Shown: positions 15,480 to 22,481 of the stretch, piece by piece
Position numbering within the stretch: the first letter of the stretch is position 1
Layout of the letters: every line of letters starts with the position of its first letter
From: CAYRML01 sp964425485
GTDB taxonomy: Bacteria; Bacillota; Dehalobacteriia; UBA4068
Length of the DNA stretch: 24,332 nucleotides
NCBI GenBank assembly: GCA_964425485.1
Contig: CAYRML010000014.1
Coordinates: 1 to 24,332, forward strand
Reading direction: 5' to 3'
Notes under the pieces: generated by a model
What the model was told of the DNA's origin: nothing
The model's database searches: none
Seen by the model: the letters and a program-made list of their open reading frames with translations, nothing else
Translations under genes and position numbers: made by a program

Positions 15480-16286
15480 CTATTTATGTTCTTGCCAAGC
15501 ATGCTCTACCACGGCCTCAATAATCAGATTATCCACTGCAAGTAGCCTATCCGTATTTTTCTTTGCCAACAGCAAATATTCTATATTGCCATTAGGGCCG
15601 GTGATAGGCGAAAAATCCAAAGCCCGCGGCATCATGCCTAAACCTTGCATATCAGCACATACTTTTTGCAAAACTTGTTTATGCACATCTTTATCGCGGA
15701 CCACACCCTTTTTGCCGACTTTCTCTTTGCCGGCCTCAAATTGAGGTTTTACCAAGGCTATCAAGAGTCCGTCTGCGGGCAAAAACTGGATAGACGCAGG
15801 CAATACTTTAGCCAAGGAAATGAAAGAGGCATCCACCGTGATCAGATCGACTTTTTCCCCTATCTCATCAGTTGTCAGATAACGAGCATTTGTTTTTTCC
15901 AAAACCACAACCCGCTCATCTTTTCGTAAAGACCAGGCTAATTGACCGTAACCAACATCTACGGCATAGACTTTTATGGCTCCACGCTGCAAAGCGCAAT
16001 CCACAAAACCGCCGGTGGAGGAGCCAATATCTAATATAATCTTGCCCTGTAAATCAAGCTCAAAAACCTCAATAGCTTTTGCCAGCTTCAGCCCTCCTCG
16101 AGACACATAGGGTAATTGCTTGCTTTTCACAATGATATCAGCCCCATCGTCGATCAGAGCGCCAGCCTTGTCCACACAAATGCCGTCAACCATCACTTCT
16201 CCCGCCATAATAGCAGCTTTGGCCTTTTCCCTGGCGGAGAAAAGGCCTTTTTCTATCAAAATTATATCCAAACGCTTTTTCTTCAT
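15480..16286 (-). CDS. tlyA: TlyA-family rRNA 2'-O-methyltransferase (S4 + FtsJ domains)
   Basis: Predicted to methylate ribose in ribosomal RNA using S-adenosylmethionine. The 268 residues begin with an S4 RNA-binding domain (RLDIILIEKGLFSAREKAKA … VMVDG, about 5-65) followed by an FtsJ-type methyltransferase with the SAM loop LDIGSSTGGFVDCAL (85-99), VYAVDVGYGQL and LIALVKPQFEAG. It lies 12 bp after dxs and before nadK, the standard Firmicutes order (where it is also called YqxC). AAGGAT lies upstream of the ATG. The name tlyA comes from haemolysin reports, but the sequence is an rRNA methyltransferase. Confidence 0.94.
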   Translation of the reverse strand: MKKKRLDIILIEKGLFSAREKAKAAIMAGEVMVDGICVDKAGALIDDGADIIVKSKQLPYVSRGGLKLAKAIEVFELDLQGKIILDIGSSTGGFVDCALQRGAIKVYAVDVGYGQLAWSLRKDERVVVLEKTNARYLTTDEIGEKVDLITVDASFISLAKVLPASIQFLPADGLLIALVKPQFEAGKEKVGKKGVVRDKDVHKQVLQKVCADMQGLGMMPRALDFSPITGPNGNIEYLLLAKKNTDRLLAVDNLIIEAVVEHAWQEHK

Positions 16287-16298
16287 CTTGCTCTATCC

Positions 16299-18251
16299 TT
16301 AATCGCTATCTTTATCCAGTAAGGCAGGGAACCAACGCCGAAGAACCCTCTCCGTCAGCTTATCTACGGAAAGGCCCGCTTCATCAAGCAACAGCTCTCT
16401 TTTGCCATGCTGGATAAAACGATCGGGCATGGCACCGATCTCCAATTCTATATTTGCTCCGGCTTTTTGACGCAGAAGCTCTGCGCAAGCACAGCCAAAA
16501 CCGCCTTTTTTTATGCCTTCCTCTAAAGTCAGGACACGCCGGCATTTTTGCGCTTCGGCAAGCAATAAGCCCTCGTCCAGCGGTGCAATGAATCTGGCAT
16601 TGACAACGGAAACGGAAAGCATTTTTTGCTGTAAGCGATCGGCAATTTCCAGAGCATTATTAACCATAGAACCGCAGGCAAAGATAGCTAGATCATCGCC
16701 TGACCGCAAAATCTCACCTTTGCCTAAAGCTAAAAGAGATGCCTCTGTTTGCAGTCTTTCTAAACCGCTGCTGCCACGTGGATAGCGCACTGCCACCGGC
16801 GCATTGTATAGAAACACTGATTTCAGCATATCTTGTAGTTCATTTTCATCCTTGGGCGCCATGATTATCATATTGGGCATACTGCTCAAAAAAGAGATAT
16901 CAAAGAGGCCATGATGGGTGGCTCCGTCATCCCCCACCAAACCGGCACGGTCAATAGCCAGCACCACCGGTAGATTTTGTAGACAAACGTCATGCAAAAT
17001 TTCATCATATGCCCTTTGTAAAAAGGTGGAATAAACAGCGACTACCGGTTGCAAGCCAGCCGCGGCCAGGCCGGCGGCAAAAGTCACGGCATGGCCTTCA
17101 GCGATTCCTACATCGAAAGCCCGCCTGGGATATTGGTTAAAAAACCTCTGCAAACCGGTGCCATCAGCCATAGCGGCGGTTATAGCAACGATTTTATCAT
17201 TTTTTTCCGCCAGATGGCAAAGCATATCACCAAAAACTTCGCTATAGGTCAAGGGCGGCGGCTGCTTTTTAGGTAAGCCCGTACCGATATCAAATGGGCC
17301 CGTGCCGTGAAAGACATCGGGATTATTTTGCGCCGGCAGATAACCTTTGCCTTTTTTTGTGATAACATGCAGCATAACCGGCTTATCCATCATCTTGGCT
17401 CTATTTAAAAGATTAATCATTCCTTCTATATCATGGCCATATACAGGTCCCAAATAAATAAATCCTAATTCCTCGAAAATCATACCCGGCATCATCAAAT
17501 ATTTTAAACTGTCTTTAACACGGTCAATAGTTCGGGAAATATACGGCCCTACATGGGGCACGCTCTTTAATAACTGTTCAATTTCTTGTTTTCTTTGTCC
17601 ATATTTGGGGCTGGTACGGATACGCACCAGATAATTGGACATGGCGCCCACATTGGGATTTATCGACATATCATTATCATTGAGCACTACTATCATGCGG
17701 CTGCCCAGATCGCCGCAATGGCAAAGCGCTTCATAAGATAAGCCTCCTGTCAGCGCCCCGTCACCAACGATGGCCACTACCTGATAATCGGCACCAGTGA
17801 TTTCCCGTGCCTGTACAAAACCCAAGGCTGCAGAAATAGCTGTACTGCTATGACCGGTATTGAAAGCATCGGCCGGGCTTTCTTCCCTTTTGGGGAACCC
17901 ACTCAGTCCCTTATATGTGCGCAAACTAGTAAAGGCTTCTCTCCTGCCAGTCAGAATTTTATGGGTATAGGATTGATGACCAACATCCCAAATCAATTTA
18001 TCCTTGGGAATATCAAACACCTTATGCAAAGCCAAAGTCAACTCGACAACCCCAAGGTTAGGAGCCAAATGACCACCATTTTTGGATACCACATCCAAAA
18101 TATACAGCCGGATTTCTTCCGCCAATTGATATAAGTGCGCAACAGAAAGTTCCGCCAAATCGGCGGAACTGTTGATGCGAGGCAACAACTGCTCCGATGG
18201 CAAAATTTGTGCCTGATTTTCATTTATAATCATAAATTCTTTATCATCCAT
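16299..18251 (-). CDS. dxs: 1-deoxy-D-xylulose-5-phosphate synthase
   Basis: Thiamine-diphosphate enzyme that joins pyruvate and glyceraldehyde 3-phosphate in the first step of the MEP isoprenoid pathway. The 650 residues show all expected motifs: GGHLAPNLGVVELTLALH, WDVGHQSYTHKIL, the ThDP motif GDGALTGGLSYEAL … NDNDMSIN (163-198), the catalytic-Glu segment DVGIAEGHAVTFAAGLA, DRAGLVGDDGATHHG, and the C-terminal transketolase domain. The start is uncertain: ATG 18251 has only a distant GATGAGG; most family members begin just before RINSSADLAEL, so a later TTG (near residue 23) is possible. It lies 18 bp after oapA and 12 bp before tlyA, so it is probably cotranscribed with the OLE RNA. Confidence 0.97.
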   Translation of the reverse strand: MDDKEFMIINENQAQILPSEQLLPRINSSADLAELSVAHLYQLAEEIRLYILDVVSKNGGHLAPNLGVVELTLALHKVFDIPKDKLIWDVGHQSYTHKILTGRREAFTSLRTYKGLSGFPKREESPADAFNTGHSSTAISAALGFVQAREITGADYQVVAIVGDGALTGGLSYEALCHCGDLGSRMIVVLNDNDMSINPNVGAMSNYLVRIRTSPKYGQRKQEIEQLLKSVPHVGPYISRTIDRVKDSLKYLMMPGMIFEELGFIYLGPVYGHDIEGMINLLNRAKMMDKPVMLHVITKKGKGYLPAQNNPDVFHGTGPFDIGTGLPKKQPPPLTYSEVFGDMLCHLAEKNDKIVAITAAMADGTGLQRFFNQYPRRAFDVGIAEGHAVTFAAGLAAAGLQPVVAVYSTFLQRAYDEILHDVCLQNLPVVLAIDRAGLVGDDGATHHGLFDISFLSSMPNMIIMAPKDENELQDMLKSVFLYNAPVAVRYPRGSSGLERLQTEASLLALGKGEILRSGDDLAIFACGSMVNNALEIADRLQQKMLSVSVVNARFIAPLDEGLLLAEAQKCRRVLTLEEGIKKGGFGCACAELLRQKAGANIELEIGAMPDRFIQHGKRELLLDEAGLSVDKLTERVLRRWFPALLDKDSD

Positions 18252-18269
18252 ATTGCTTAAAAAAAGACC

Positions 18270-18917
18270 TCATCTATCTTTGCCTTTGTAATTATTTTTA
18301 CCTCTTTTTCCCCGACCATAGGCACGAGCTTTATTGAAAATAAATATCTCCTCTAACCATGATATCAGGCGTCCGACGGTAAAAACAATATCGTCAGCCT
18401 TATTGATAGCAAAACCTTTGGCAAAAGCCTTACCCCCCACCGTAATACAGGCTGCCATACCTGTCATCAATGTTGCCGCCCAAACGGAAGTTTGGGGATT
18501 ATCGGCCCAAGGCAAAAACATTGCTACAACTATAGCCATAGCGCCGCTGACCGTACCGCAAATATCACCCATCATATCCTGACAAAAGCTAGCTACTTTT
18601 TCGTTATTACTGAGCAGGCGCAAACTTTGCACGGCTCCGGGGATCTTGGAAGAAGACTTGGCATTAAAAGGAATAGGACTGGCCACAGCCACGGCCACCC
18701 CAATCACGTCAAAAATTATACCAATTATAATAACGGCCAAAAGCAGTAAAAATGCCAAAAAGGCCGATTCCAAACCTTCAAAAGCAACTTGCGAATAGGC
18801 CGTAAGTAAACAAGCGATAACAAAAGTCGCTGCGGCGGAAATCAATGGATATCTATATGAAAAATGCTTTTTTTTCTTTTTTCTGTTATTAGTATCGCCT
18901 GATTTATCGGGCTTCAA
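18270..18917 (-). CDS. oapA: OLE-associated membrane protein OapA
   Basis: A 215-residue inner-membrane protein. A basic cytosolic N-terminus (RKKKKK at 12-17) is followed by four predicted membrane segments (about 23-42, 51-73, 121-137 and 143-163) and a very basic C-terminal tail (KARAYGRGKRGKNN). The layout, the length and the position immediately downstream of a large structured RNA and upstream of dxs fit OapA, the protein that binds OLE RNA and anchors it at the membrane in Bacillus halodurans. OapA proteins resemble the DUF21/CNNM membrane domain of magnesium exporters. The basic ends are plausible RNA contacts (inference). TTG start at 18917 with AGGAG 10 nt upstream; no better start exists. 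If it were not OapA, I would call it an unknown four-helix membrane protein. Confidence 0.88.
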   Translation of the reverse strand: MKPDKSGDTNNRKKKKKHFSYRYPLISAAATFVIACLLTAYSQVAFEGLESAFLAFLLLLAVIIIGIIFDVIGVAVAVASPIPFNAKSSSKIPGAVQSLRLLSNNEKVASFCQDMMGDICGTVSGAMAIVVAMFLPWADNPQTSVWAATLMTGMAACITVGGKAFAKGFAINKADDIVFTVGRLISWLEEIFIFNKARAYGRGKRGKNNYKGKDR

Positions 18918-18934
18918 GATAAGACACTCCTATT

Positions 18935-19531
18935 ATCGTCAGGATGTGGGCTCCCATTAAGTAAACTCTATAGCTTAGGTCTGGCAGGATTTCCCCCCGA
19001 ATCAACCTATCCGTTGCCGGATGGGCGGTTTCCCTTTAAGTTTCGGTCTGCAAGGTCTCCCGCTGCAGGGCCAGATTACCACTTAGTCTATACTTTAATC
19101 CCCAATGGGTGTATACAGTCTAGGAGTTTTCCTCAACGGCACAGTCATCTTCTTAGCCTCTTTTGCAATATTGGTTTCATCACCTGTACGGTCCTTTTGG
19201 TCGAAGAACCACCCAGGATTTTTGAGAATCCACCAATACCACTCAAGGCAGGCTACGCTGTACACAGCATTATACCGCATACAGGTTTATATCCCAAGCC
19301 GTAGTTTCCTGCCCGACCAAGGCAGTTCCCCACGCACTTGGGTCTCCACGGAGGCGGGGTCAACTCCCACATGCCATTGCAGGCTGCCCCATCCTCCTTA
19401 ACTTCCAGCACCAGCCCTCAACTGGGCGTAAAAAGCCAGCACCAGAAACTTCATCGATGTGCCCTCGACGGATTTTTAGGCCCGCCCTCAAAAAATGACT
19501 TGCCGACTAGAATACTGCGCCACATACTAAC
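18935..19531 (-). ncRNA. ole: OLE RNA (ornate, large, extremophilic)
   Basis: A structured RNA of about 590 nt filling a gap that has no credible protein gene. Reasons: it lies directly upstream of oapA and then dxs-tlyA, the neighbourhood of OLE RNAs; its length fits OLE (about 600 nt); it is richer in G+C than the flanking spacers; and it has strong local helices, such as AUCCG-GCAA-CGGAU (19009-19022), GCUG-UGUA-CAGC (19257-19268) and UGGU-UCUUCG-ACCA (19198-19211). Its ends can pair: UUAGUAUGUGG (19520-19530) with CCACAUCCUGA (18939-18949), one mismatch and one wobble pair. A promoter at 19538-19566 predicts a 5' end near 19531. In B. halodurans the OLE ribonucleoprotein sits at the membrane and is needed to withstand short-chain alcohols, cold and some metal stress. 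The 3' end is estimated. Confidence 0.88.
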
Positions 19532-19537
19532 GAAAGT

Positions 19538-19566
19538 ATTATACCATAATTATTTTTTTTTATCAA
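19538..19566 (-). promoter_or_regulatory. Sigma-A promoter of the OLE RNA
   Basis: TTGATA (19561-19566), 17-nt spacer, TATAAT (19538-19543) with an extended -10 (TATGGTATAAT) on the minus strand. Transcription should start near 19531, one base outside the helix that closes the RNA. No terminator separates it from yraN, so readthrough from rbgA-rnhB-yraN may add to OLE expression. Confidence 0.82.
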
Positions 19567-19576
19567 ATTACCTGCT

Positions 19577-19930
19577 TTAGGTCAACATATCCTCGATGAT
19601 CTCCAATTTATCAGCAGCAAAATCCACGGCTATGACCAAAAAACCACATTCATTTTGCCAATTTTTTTCCGCCAGATATATTTCAGCTATACGATAGATT
19701 TGACGTTTTTTATTAATATTAACACTCTCCGCTGCCGTACCAAACAATTCACCGCTTTTGCTGCGCACCTCGACAAAATATAAGCAACCATCTTTTTCCG
19801 CGATAATGTCTATCTCTCCTTGCGCCCGCCGAAAATTTCTTTTACGGATATGATAGCCTTGCTTCTGTAAAGCCACACAAGCCATATCTTCGGCCTGTTG
19901 ACCTCTTTGCCTGCGTTGATCGCTCACCAT
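19577..19930 (-). CDS. yraN: YraN family (UPF0102) endonuclease-like protein
   Basis: A 117-residue protein of the UPF0102 family, which has a restriction-endonuclease-like fold; its cellular role is not established. The family signature is clear: GQQAEDMACVALQKQGYHI at the start, NFRRAQGEIDIIAEKDG with Glu39 and Asp41, then FVEVRSKSG with Glu54, the PD-(D/E)xK-like residues. The ATG overlaps the rnhB stop codon (TAATG), with GAGGAA as ribosome binding site, so it is translationally coupled to rnhB, as in many Firmicutes. Confidence 0.93.
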   Translation of the reverse strand: MVSDQRRQRGQQAEDMACVALQKQGYHIRKRNFRRAQGEIDIIAEKDGCLYFVEVRSKSGELFGTAAESVNINKKRQIYRIAEIYLAEKNWQNECGFLVIAVDFAADKLEIIEDMLT

Positions 19931-20706
19931 TATTCCTCGTTTCCCATATTTTCCACTTCTTTGACCTTAAAGCTCATCCTTTGGATGGGAGAAGGACCAT
20001 ATTGGGCAATTCTATGCCTATGCAGCAAAGTCGGATAGCCTTTATGTATCTCGAAACCATATTGAGGGAACAGCTCCGCCATTTTTCCCATGATGCGGTC
20101 TCTTTGGCATTTGGCTAAGACAGAAGCTGCCGCAATAGAGATACTTTTGCTGTCACCTTTGACAATCAAGGTTTGCGGAACATCCATAGCCAAAGCTTTA
20201 TTGCCGTCGATCAGCAGATGTTCCGGCTTTTGCGGCAATTTTTCAACGGCTTTAGCTATGGCTTTAAGACGAGACATCAAGATATTATAACGGTCAATGT
20301 GATGATGATTGACCCAAGATACAGACCAATATATAGCCTTAGCTTTGATTTGTTGCTCCAATTGCAGCCTTTTCTTTTCCGACAGCTTTTTAGAGTCATT
20401 CAGCCCCCAAATGCAGCAATCCACAGGCAAGACAACAACTGCTGCCACGACCGGGCCAACCAAAGGCCCACAACCGGCCTCATCCGCACCGGCTACCAAG
20501 TGCAACCCCTTATTCCACAATTGCTTTTCATAAAGGCTGAAATTATATATTCTTTTACATTCGACCCCCTTCTTATCAATAAAGGCTTGAGCCAACTTCC
20601 TTACTTTTGGTACCGAGCTTTGTAAATATTGTTCAACTATTACATCATCGACATTAAAATCAGATAAGGCCTCTTTGGCTAATTTCAGTTCATCTTTTTG
20701 TTTCAT
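19930..20706 (-). CDS. rnhB: Ribonuclease HII
   Basis: Cleaves RNA in RNA-DNA hybrids and starts removal of single ribonucleotides from DNA. The 258 residues (with the N-terminal extension common in Firmicutes) contain the four acidic catalytic residues Asp75-Glu76 (VAGADEAGCGPLVGP), Asp167 (LLIDGN) and Asp185 (VKGDSKS), plus LNDSKKLSEKKR and SIAAASVLAK. One oddity: the invariant GRG motif after DEA is GCG here (Cys79, codon TGT). The start overlaps the rbgA stop by one base, and its ribosome binding site AGGAG lies inside rbgA, so the two are coupled. Confidence 0.96.
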   Translation of the reverse strand: MKQKDELKLAKEALSDFNVDDVIVEQYLQSSVPKVRKLAQAFIDKKGVECKRIYNFSLYEKQLWNKGLHLVAGADEAGCGPLVGPVVAAVVVLPVDCCIWGLNDSKKLSEKKRLQLEQQIKAKAIYWSVSWVNHHHIDRYNILMSRLKAIAKAVEKLPQKPEHLLIDGNKALAMDVPQTLIVKGDSKSISIAAASVLAKCQRDRIMGKMAELFPQYGFEIHKGYPTLLHRHRIAQYGPSPIQRMSFKVKEVENMGNEE

Positions 20707-21617
20707 TATTCATCACTCCTGATCTCGTCCAAAGTATATCGCCCCAAAAGCCCCGCACGGAATTCCAGCAACAATAGCAAAGCGGCATCCTGCTCGCGCA
20801 CTGCGCCGCCAGAGGCCAAAAGTCCTCTCTTAAGACCTATATCATGTATTAATTGATGGCCATTATCCGGGATTTGTTCCAGCTTATACCTTGCTACTAA
20901 AGAATCTGGGTTACGTTGTAGTAATAGATCTGCAAGATCGGTGGCAACCCCCTCTAGCGGATAAACAAGATCGCTGATTGATCCTATTACCGCTAGCTTA
21001 AACGCTATATCATAACCGGACAGCTTGGGCCATAAGACTCCGGGAGTATCAAGCAATTCTATGCCGACCGCCGTTTTGACCCATTGGCGGCCTTTAGTGA
21101 TTCCTGGTTTATTGCCGGTTTTAGTAACAGCCATAGGCGAAACGGCGTTGATAAAAGTTGATTTGCCGCTATTGGGTATACCGACTACCATGGCTCGCAC
21201 CGGACGACGCAGACGGCCTTTAGCCTCCAACTTCTGCATCAGAGGTTCCGCGGCCCTCTTTATGGCTGCCAAAATGTCCTTTATGCCCTGCTTTTGCGCC
21301 GCATTGACCGCAACTGCCTCATAACCAGCAGAACGGTAATAAGCCAGCCACTTTTTATTGGCAACCTCATCAGCCAAATCAGCTTTATTCAATACCAGCA
21401 CATGAGGCTTTTTGCCCCTCGTAATATCAGAAAGATCCGGATTGCGGCTGCTTTTGGGGGCGCGGGCATCCAGGATCTCTATGATGATATCTACCAATTT
21501 CAGATCATTTTCCATATGGCGCTTACCTTTAGCCATATGGCCCGGATACCAATTGATTATCGCTGCAGTTTTATCATTCGCTATAGTTTTATCATTGCGG
21601 CTGCGTTTGCTCAACAT
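20706..21617 (-). CDS. rbgA: Ribosome biogenesis GTPase RbgA (YlqF)
   Basis: Circularly permuted GTPase needed for late assembly of the 50S ribosomal subunit. The order of motifs is G4-G1-G3, as expected: WYPGHMAKGKRHME (23-36), NKAD (77-80), GIPNSGKS (146-153), the GITKG switch (172-176) and DTPGVLWPK (190-198). The 303 residues are about 15-20 longer than usual because of an N-terminal extension that contains a small duplication (NDKT-IA-NDKT-AA). A GGGAG lies about 15 nt before the ATG at 21617, rather far. It starts the rbgA-rnhB-yraN unit behind an extended -10 promoter. Confidence 0.96.
   Translation of the reverse strand: MLSKRSRNDKTIANDKTAAIINWYPGHMAKGKRHMENDLKLVDIIIEILDARAPKSSRNPDLSDITRGKKPHVLVLNKADLADEVANKKWLAYYRSAGYEAVAVNAAQKQGIKDILAAIKRAAEPLMQKLEAKGRLRRPVRAMVVGIPNSGKSTFINAVSPMAVTKTGNKPGITKGRQWVKTAVGIELLDTPGVLWPKLSGYDIAFKLAVIGSISDLVYPLEGVATDLADLLLQRNPDSLVARYKLEQIPDNGHQLIHDIGLKRGLLASGGAVREQDAALLLLLEFRAGLLGRYTLDEIRSDE
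21567..21596 (-). repeat. 18-nt tandem duplication at the start of rbgA
   Basis: The 12-mer AGTTTTATCATT (plus strand) occurs at 21567-21578 and again at 21585-21596, period 18, giving NDKT twice in the N-terminal extension of RbgA. It stays in frame. Confidence 0.7.
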
Positions 21618-21655
21618 ATTTTATCTTTTTCTCCCGTATACCTTTAAAAATGCAT

Positions 21656-21690
21656 ATACATAAAACCACTCTTTAAAGTGAGTGGTTATA
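21656..21690 (-). terminator. Terminator after aroK
   Basis: AACCACTC (21664-21671) and GAGTGGTT (21680-21687) form an 8-bp stem, followed on the minus strand by TTATGTATATG. The T-run is short, so termination may be partial, and the hairpin abuts the rbgA promoter. Confidence 0.6.
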
Positions 21691-21698
21691 TTATACCA
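21690..21698 (-). promoter_or_regulatory. Extended -10 promoter of rbgA-rnhB-yraN
   Basis: TATAAT (21690-21695) preceded by TGG on the minus strand, in the 12-mer TATGGTATAATA that is also found at the OLE promoter. The -35 is poor (CACAAA at 17 nt, or TTGTCA at 20 nt), as is usual for extended -10 promoters. Confidence 0.55.
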
Positions 21699-21724
21699 TA
21701 TTTCTAATGGTTTTGTGACAATTT

Positions 21725-22267
21725 TTATATCGGGGGACCACTTATCTCAGTAAATTTTTTGACAATTATCTGCGCCGCCTCTTCCACCGTCATGCAAGAA
21801 GTATCTAGCCGAAAATCAGCTAATTTTTCATAATGGTTGCCCTTTTCCGCCAGCAACTGATTAATCCTTTCCATAGTAGGTTTTTTGCCCAGCAAGGGAC
21901 GGTTATGCTTGCGGCATAATCTTTGTTGCAAGATTTGCGGATCGGCCTCCAAAAGCACAAAAAAGCCGCTGTCCTTCAGCAATTCAAGATTGTCGCTATC
22001 CAAATCAATATTACCACCGGTAGCAATAACCAGGTTTTCCCTTGGCAACAGTTTTTTCAGGATCAATTCCTCTTCCGATTTGAAGCGTCTAGCACCATAC
22101 TTTTTGAATATCTGATCGATGGAAAGCCCCGTAACATTTTCTATTTCCCCATCGGTATCAACAAAATCATAATCGGTCAAACGGGATATGGCCCGGCCGA
22201 TAACTGTTTTGCCACTGCCCATAAATCCGATCAGCACTATATTCTTCTTTGCCCATTTTTCTGTCAT
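21725..22267 (-). CDS. aroK: Shikimate kinase
   Basis: Phosphorylates shikimate with ATP in the aromatic amino acid pathway. The product has 180 residues. P-loop GFMGSGKT (14-21), the shikimate-binding DTD (37-39), the Walker B-like ATGGNIDLD region and the lid RLCRKHNRPLL are all present. One change: the family's usual GGG after AT (ATGGG) reads ATGGN here. The ATG at 22267 is chosen because AAGGCGG lies 8 nt upstream; the earlier in-frame GTG at 22276 overlaps that site. It stands alone, away from other aro genes. Confidence 0.95.
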   Translation of the reverse strand: MTEKWAKKNIVLIGFMGSGKTVIGRAISRLTDYDFVDTDGEIENVTGLSIDQIFKKYGARRFKSEEELILKKLLPRENLVIATGGNIDLDSDNLELLKDSGFFVLLEADPQILQQRLCRKHNRPLLGKKPTMERINQLLAEKGNHYEKLADFRLDTSCMTVEEAAQIIVKKFTEISGPPI

Positions 22268-22406
22268 AAAATGCACCGCCTTGAGATTTATTAGCTTGCT
22301 CTATATTCTTATTCAACAAAAAAAAGAGTATGACTGTGCCTTGCCATCTTGCTTAATTATTCTGTAAATAAAAAGTCATTACCTGCCTTTTAAACTGGGA
22401 TTTTTG

Positions 22407-22418
22407 CGTCAAATGACG
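22407..22418. promoter_or_regulatory. Perfect 12-bp palindrome between aroK and ppx
   Basis: CGTCA-AA-TGACG, next to the ppx terminator. It could be an operator or chance. The rest of the 205-bp gap upstream of aroK (22268-22405) shows no gene and no clear promoter. Confidence 0.25.
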
Positions 22419-22452
22419 ACAAAAAAACAGACCTTGAGCCAAGGTCTGTTCT
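22419..22452 (-). terminator. Rho-independent terminator of ppx
   Basis: A perfect 10-bp stem AACAGACCTT (22426-22435) / AAGGTCTGTT (22441-22450) with a GAGCC loop, followed on the minus strand by TTTTTTTGTCG, about 30 nt after the ppx stop. Confidence 0.92.
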
Positions 22453-22481
22453 TTTTATTTCTCTTTGTTTTATTACCGCTA

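Noticed and set aside
19014..19401. Open reading frames inside the OLE region on both strands (61-98 codons)
   Set aside because: They have no ribosome binding site and no family-like sequence, contain many Cys, Trp, Pro and Arg as random translation of structured RNA does, and overlap each other.
18935..19531. RNase P RNA, tmRNA or a group II intron in the large gap
   Set aside because: The minus strand lacks the RNase P core (GAGGAAAGUCC) and there is no tmRNA tRNA-like end and no reverse transcriptase or domain V hairpin. The oapA neighbour fits OLE much better.
20173..20625. 150-codon plus-strand reading frame opposite rnhB
   Set aside because: It is antisense to a complete RNase HII gene, with no ribosome binding site or domain.
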